Positions 39,801 to 42,936 of a stretch of 42,936 nucleotides of DNA are shown here, piece by piece. The stretch covers positions 1 through 42,936 of IMG/VR virus record IMGVR_UViG_3300032893_000117. One strand, given 5' to 3'. The translations under genes were made by a program, and so were the position numbers. The stretch is from a virus. Positions within the stretch are counted from its first letter, which is position 1, and every line of letters starts with the position of its first letter. Below the pieces are notes generated by a model. It saw only the letters and a program-made list of their open reading frames with translations. It ran no database searches and was not told the origin of the DNA.

Positions 39801-40219
39801 AAGTTCGTCTGTGAGAAATCGGTCCCCCCAATCAACATCAATCTGTCGTTAGTCGTGGACAGGTTGGTACTTGTACCAAGCTGCACTTCGGCTGAGGATG
39901 CACTGTAGCTAAAGTTACCAGGATCACTAGTAACAGACCCAGAACTTGATCCGTAAGCAACTCCGATAGGAGGTATAGTTGAACCGGCCCCACATCCCGA
40001 CCCTGTGCAGGTCCCGCTGATCTGGATATCCTTTACCTTCAGTTGCAGTGTAGTGGTGTCGACCGATACCGTAGAACTACTAAGAGGGATCCCATTGGAG
40101 CTACCATATACAACACTACCGGCTGGCAATACGATTAACGGAGCATAGTTCCCCGTAACAGCCCTGGAGGAGGATGCACTCCATAGGAGGACCAGGGCCG
40201 TTAGGAGAAACTTTTTCAT
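36872..40219 (-). CDS. Secreted repeat-rich fibre protein, 1115 aa
   Basis: N-terminal signal (MKKFLLTALVLLWS then ASSSRA, cleavage about residue 20), then a beta-rich head (..GSSNGIPLSSSTVSVD..) and a long region of QATGTLAYNVG/TGTI..LNALTAQVS-type 11-residue repeats, probably coiled-coil or beta-helix shaft. Three larger modules recur (..AQVSTAAYINKANTFSSSQ.. in varied forms), with Gly-rich joints. The C-terminus (after ~940) has a different, Cys-containing domain. Fibre-like by repeats and context, but an N-terminal Sec signal is unusual for a virion fibre. The next gene starts in its stop codon. Confidence 0.75.
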   Translation of the reverse strand: MKKFLLTALVLLWSASSSRAVTGNYAPLIVLPAGSVVYGSSNGIPLSSSTVSVDTTTLQLKVKDIQISGTCTGSGCGAGSTIPPIGVAYGSSSGSVTSDPGNFSYSASSAEVQLGTSTNLSTTNDRLMLIGGTDFSQTNLINFWYPSYTNEPRLGLGWLDGPDQLLLGGFYYDILSQGFTWWGAGAGPYPSMVLMTASAPQGGGTMMSVGGNSNYGGNYSASPNADLYLYDSSQNGRTMFQIYGNNSGKAIDYSANLGVGNRQDAFWVDNTGGVYSISGATFTTVDVSSLTSSFITGTNSVGKIIASSATTVIANLSSSLYSVQQATGALSISISNVGSATGTINTALYNTQQATGTILSSVNALTAQVSTAAYINKANTFSSSQTITAPGGVGVTYNLNVGTMTGAGLTNCGDTSHALSWTNGLYGCQALATGGGGGGASTLAVATGSVGGFGVPASSPTSAIVFDSSTFMVQLTGTSTGFVRTNGSSVTLQGNAVSLSALNTGVYNLGIATGSILGNVSSIGAATGTINTAVYNVSQATGTLAYNVGQATGTMLGSISSIGTATGTMNAALYSTQQTTGTLAYNVGQATGTLAYNVGQATGTNLSLIKAVGVSTGTLAYGVGQATGTILSNLNAVTAQISTAAYVNLANTFSSSQTITSAGGLGVSYGITAASVTTTSPGDGEIDFGRGGYTYYAVSSSAPANNTTSHLAVWSGTTTLVDGGPVPTSGGGGASTLAVATGSVSGFGVPASSPTTAIVGDSSTFNIQLIGASTAFMSLNPSSVTLQGNAISLSALNTGVYNVGLATGVILSSANALTAQVSSAAYINQANTFSSSQTIVGTVSVVALTFSTSPIKTGNYTAICTDSVLLSSAAGPSSVVWSTVTLPAASACPGHQITIWKVDSSTQPTVLMANPGDVINGTGTLTFFAPSQGCDKLVSDGVNSWRGLCYQNPAIIGNLLTAQTAVALSASSSTISIGVYNPSPAMVCGYRFSIGTSGGGSCSPGVTTGGCMNLITYDAFGNIIESTGPVSDATTSFQNLLTTPFFVPQGSLLLALQANNTTFKYVPIYGATQVNFSGYYQTSTSMTPPSPLSLATTLVQPPDISLLTCGGPWTK
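37989..38034. repeat. 46-bp direct repeat in the fibre gene, copy A
   Basis: Identical to 38871-38916, starting acggaaccagtc, encoding part of the GGGGASTLAVATGSV module. It is a possible site of recombination that could change shaft length. Confidence 0.9.
38871..38916. repeat. 46-bp direct repeat in the fibre gene, copy B
   Basis: Identical to 37989-38034, 882 bp apart (a multiple of three), so a deletion or duplication between the copies would stay in frame. Confidence 0.9.
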
Positions 40220-40635
40220 AGGTAGTCCGCTAGCTCCATTAACTTATTCTCCGGGAACATGGGGAAGTACTTGATCCCGTGCTCCTTGAACAGCCTTCGC
40301 TTCGCCTCGACCTGCTTGCGGTCCCAGTCCGTCGGGTTCGCGAACTGGTCGATGGCGAGGTTCTTCGTCGGGAAGAAGAACCGCACCTTCATCTGCTCGC
40401 CGGTGACGCTCCACTTCAACCATGGCCACGTCTTGTCCACCCGGTAGAAGGTCTCGTTCATGAACCGGCACAGCTTGTTGGACTGCTTTGACGCGCGGTC
40501 CCTGGCCCTCTGCATGTCCGCTGCCGTCTCCGCGAGCTCTGCGGCCGTCTCCGGGTCCATGTTCGCCGGACCCACCCATCTGGCCACCGGCCTCGCTGGG
40601 TCGTTCTCGGATGCTCTAACTTGGGGTTTTCCCAT
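40216..40635 (-). CDS. Cytosolic protein within the secreted cassette, 139 aa
   Basis: Soluble, helical and basic (..ELAETAADMQRARDRASKQ.., ..KLCRFMNETFYRVDKTW.., ..KVRFFFPTKNLAIDQF..), no signal sequence. AAAGGAGGA precedes the ATG. It separates the two largest secreted proteins and could be their chaperone or an unrelated late gene. No family recognised. Confidence 0.6.
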   Translation of the reverse strand: MGKPQVRASENDPARPVARWVGPANMDPETAAELAETAADMQRARDRASKQSNKLCRFMNETFYRVDKTWPWLKWSVTGEQMKVRFFFPTKNLAIDQFANPTDWDRKQVEAKRRLFKEHGIKYFPMFPENKLMELADYL

Positions 40636-40647
40636 CGTCGTCCTCCT

Positions 40648-42354
40648 TTACCATTTGAACCGTTTGCCGTACCCGTACACGGACACCTTCTCCTGGCCTG
40701 TCAACGGCCCCGCGATCCACAGCCTCAGATAGTGCGTGTTGATCGTACCGAAGTCCCAGAACGAGGTCCCAGGGCTCCAAGGGGTGGCGACGTTGGTCGC
40801 GGCCACCGTCACGTTTGCGGCGGTCACCGTCATGGTCGACCAGTTGACCCCGTCGTCCGACTGCTGCCAGGAGAAGTTGATAGCTCCCGTAACCGGCAAC
40901 GGATTCAACGTGAAGTTGTGCGGACCCGTTGTCGAGGACGAGGTCAGGGTTATGTAGCTACCGGCGATGGCGCCGGTCGATGTGAGCGCCAGCTGTACGT
41001 CGTTGGCGTCCAAGGCGATGGCGTAGTACGTGGTCCCGTAAACAAGGGGCGTGATTCCGACGCCTGACCCGGTGCTCCAATACACTTCCGCGCCGGACGC
41101 CAAACCGTGGGAAGGGATGTAGAAGGTCGAGGACGATATGAACTCCGCTGTGTTTACACCTCCGAAGAACTGCGCCGCGCCGACCGTAAGTGCCGGCGTG
41201 CTCGTCCAGAGGTAGAAGACCGTCCCGGTCCCGACGGCAGTCGACGTCGCGTAGATGACCCCGGAATTCCCTGGGACGGAGCTGACGACGATGCTCGAAA
41301 GGCCGGTCGTGTTGGCGATGGCGCTGGATATGTTCAACGCCGTGGCGTTCACGCTGGAACCTACTGCCCAGACGCCAGGCCCCTGCGTCGTGCCCTGCGT
41401 GATCGTGAAAGTCCCGATGACGATGAACGCCGCGTTCTGCCCTCCCAGGAACGTCGCGGAGCTGACAGCCAGGACCGTTGGCGAACTGGATACAAGCGTG
41501 TACGTGTTGCAGTACGTCCCGACGCTCGAGCACTTTATATTGGTCGTCACGTAGTCGGATGCCGTCGATGCCGTGAATCCAAAGTTCGAGTTGTTGATGG
41601 CATTCTGGATGGACACGCACGTGTTGCTGGAGTAGTTGGTATCTGCCGTCCAGTCCGTGCCCTGCGTGTACATCCTACCGTTCAGCGCGAAGTACGTGTT
41701 GTCCAGGCCTCCCTTGAAGTTCGCACCTCCGCTGACGTACATGGCCGTTGGAGTACTGGAGTTAACAGCCCAAGCGTTAGCGTACGACCCGGCGACGTGC
41801 GCCGTCAGAGTAATGGTCGAACCTGAAATACTGGAGTTGACAGATACATCCACGGCTCCGGCCGTGAAGCCTGTGATCGCGTTGGCAAGGTTCAAGGCCG
41901 TCTGAGCAGTAGACGAGGCGACCTGAAAATCTTTGTTACCGCACAGGCTGCCGGATGATACCCAAGAGATGAACAGGCATTTCCCAACGAGGTCCGTGGA
42001 GCTGATGACGACAGTTTCCGTCGCCTGTACAGGAGCGAGACTACTCGTGGACTTGACGACCAGTGATGACGTACCAGCTACGCCTACTAGGGATGTCGTC
42101 GACACGACCGTGATCGTGTCCGTAGATACTTTACCATCGTTGAACGTCGTGCTCGACGCCATTACTGTCGCGCTAGAATATCCGAGGCTCATAGACAGGG
42201 TGTCCGCGCCGTAGGCGCTCATGTCGATGGTGTACGACTGAGTGGTCGTGACGATCGTGTTCACAAGCGGTTGATTGTAAGCAATTTCCATGGCTCTGGC
42301 CGGGAGAGCCAGGGCGAGGATGGCCCATGCAGCCACTGTTAAAATCTTTTTCAT
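40648..42354 (-). CDS. Secreted repeat protein, 568 aa, directly after the major capsid gene
   Basis: Signal peptide MKKILTVAAWAILALALPARA-M (cleavage near residue 21) with AAAGGAGG in front. The mature part is Ser/Thr-rich beta sequence with three repeats of ~75-90 residues ending in FLGG, FKGG or FFGG: each has a Q-x-T-A-x-N-I/L-A-x-A-I helix-like segment and a ..SSTPTALYVS..GG closing strand. Resembles domains found in adhesins or fibre modules. The last ~120 residues differ (..ISWQQSDDGVNWST.. style, ..YLRLWIAGPLTGQEKVSVYG..). Probably exported or used as a head fibre; the signal peptide favours export. Confidence 0.7.
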   Translation of the reverse strand: MKKILTVAAWAILALALPARAMEIAYNQPLVNTIVTTTQSYTIDMSAYGADTLSMSLGYSSATVMASSTTFNDGKVSTDTITVVSTTSLVGVAGTSSLVVKSTSSLAPVQATETVVISSTDLVGKCLFISWVSSGSLCGNKDFQVASSTAQTALNLANAITGFTAGAVDVSVNSSISGSTITLTAHVAGSYANAWAVNSSTPTAMYVSGGANFKGGLDNTYFALNGRMYTQGTDWTADTNYSSNTCVSIQNAINNSNFGFTASTASDYVTTNIKCSSVGTYCNTYTLVSSSPTVLAVSSATFLGGQNAAFIVIGTFTITQGTTQGPGVWAVGSSVNATALNISSAIANTTGLSSIVVSSVPGNSGVIYATSTAVGTGTVFYLWTSTPALTVGAAQFFGGVNTAEFISSSTFYIPSHGLASGAEVYWSTGSGVGITPLVYGTTYYAIALDANDVQLALTSTGAIAGSYITLTSSSTTGPHNFTLNPLPVTGAINFSWQQSDDGVNWSTMTVTAANVTVAATNVATPWSPGTSFWDFGTINTHYLRLWIAGPLTGQEKVSVYGYGKRFKW

Positions 42355-42435
42355 GGCTTCCTCCTTTGAAGGTTAAGAGACGGGTGGCCCGTCGGGTTGT
42401 TCCCGTTGGGGTCCCGTAGTCTCATTGATCTATCC

Positions 42436-42936
42436 TTACACCGTGCCGTCGTTGCCGAGGACCCAGAAACGGGGCTCGAGCCAGTCGAAGTTCCACCGCG
42501 ATCGCGCGCGGAACCGGAACTCGTCTGCACTAAACGCCACACCGCTCTGTGGGTTCTCCTGAACGACTTCGAGGGGATCCCGGATTTGACCGACCAATCC
42601 CTTGCCAGCCATGCCAAGGGCCCAGGCCTTCTGCGGTAGGAACAGGCTGATGACGAGGTTGTACATCCCGTCCATCACGTTCCGCGCATAGGTCGTGCCG
42701 ATGGTTGAAGCAGCACCTGTCCCACTAACTTTCTGCGGTCCCGTTGTAGGATACCATTCGGAGTTCAGCAGGGTGCGGGCGACGAACTTCAGCGCCGATC
42801 CGCACGCCAGGGTGTTCGGCTTAACCAGCATCTTGTTGCCCAGCTTATCCAGTTGCTGCATCAACTGCAGGTCTGCCGCCTGGAGCGGTCCAATGTCGAA
42901 GGCAACCGGGGACAACTTGTTCCAGCCGCCACCGAC
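42436..42936 (-). CDS. Major capsid protein, C-terminal part (joins 1..888 around the circle)
   Basis: The frame from the contig end (42934-42936 is a full codon) runs to a TAA at 42436 and continues the capsid frame at position 1 after removing the 127-bp overlap. Contains ..LVKPNTLACGSALKFVART.. and ends ..WLEPRFWVLGNDGTV. The unit following is the secreted cassette, after a gap of 80 bases. Confidence 0.8.
   Translation of the reverse strand, partial: VGGGWNKLSPVAFDIGPLQAADLQLMQQLDKLGNKMLVKPNTLACGSALKFVARTLLNSEWYPTTGPQKVSGTGAASTIGTTYARNVMDGMYNLVISLFLPQKAWALGMAGKGLVGQIRDPLEVVQENPQSGVAFSADEFRFRARSRWNFDWLEPRFWVLGNDGTV
42810..42936. repeat. Terminal direct repeat, right copy
   Basis: Identical to bases 1-127; see the left copy. 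The circle closes inside the major capsid gene. Confidence 0.95.

Noticed and set aside
37465-40719. CRISPR-like repetition in the fibre gene.
   Set aside because: The repeats are in frame, degenerate, of varying length and protein-coding; no spacer pattern.

Overview
The window is a complete tailed-phage genome from what looks like a metagenomic assembly. Bases 1-127 are repeated exactly at 42810-42936, so the contig closes into a circle of 42,809 unique bp, and the major capsid gene runs across the artificial ends. The gene set (terminase, portal, protease/scaffold, tape measure with a -1 frameshifting tail chaperone, no sheath, no baseplate wedges) points to a siphovirus-like phage with a long non-contractile tail. 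No integrase, excisionase, lysogeny repressor or tRNA was seen, so a strictly lytic life style is the simplest reading. Promoters of the sigma70 type, strong AGGAGG ribosome sites, Sec-type signal peptides and lipoboxes suggest a bacterial host with an ordinary envelope-export system. The host is otherwise unknown, and nothing here names a phylum.

The genome has two divergent arms that start at a 235-bp control region (9315-9549). The left arm (minus strand, read from 9314 down to 1 and then from 42936 down to 24513) is the late arm. In order it holds TerS, TerL, a small gene, the portal, a zinc-ribbon protein, an Mu F-like head protein, three small head-region genes, a prohead protease with a nested in-frame scaffold, a decoration-like protein and the major capsid protein. 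Next comes an unusual 7-kb cassette of secreted, repeat-rich proteins. The tail genes follow (connector-like, Mu G-like completion, terminator-like, tube, chaperone, tape measure, distal tail, tip with discoidin-like and lectin-like domains), and then a lysis-like group ending in a permuted papain-like hydrolase.

The right arm (plus strand, 9550-24387) is the early and replication arm. It opens with about 15 tightly packed small genes, many cysteine-rich, two encoding lipoproteins and one a ribbon-helix-helix regulator. Next come recombination and replication genes: an ERCC4 nuclease, an HNH protein, a RecB/AddB-like nuclease with an Fe-S signature, a Sak4-like ATPase, a DUF669-like ssDNA-binding protein, a primase-helicase and a family A DNA polymerase. 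Mixed among them are nucleotide-pool genes: a dCMP deaminase, a dATP/dGTP diphosphohydrolase-like protein, a thymidylate-synthase-fold enzyme, a DHFR/RibD-like reductase and a MazG-like protein. The two arms converge on a large 86-bp inverted repeat at 24413-24498.

The most interesting points are these. (1) Four consecutive signal-peptide proteins sit inside the late operon, just after the capsid gene, where head-tail genes are normally found. (2) The thymidylate-synthase-like enzyme carries Asp where thymidylate synthases carry the Asn that selects dUMP, which suggests dCMP chemistry. (3) Several genes contain in-frame internal starts with strong ribosome sites, including a scaffold nested in the protease. 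(4) A textbook A AAA AAC frameshift site lies in the tail chaperone. (5) There are apparent frameshifts in the capsid gene and in a small secreted gene; both need read-level checking.
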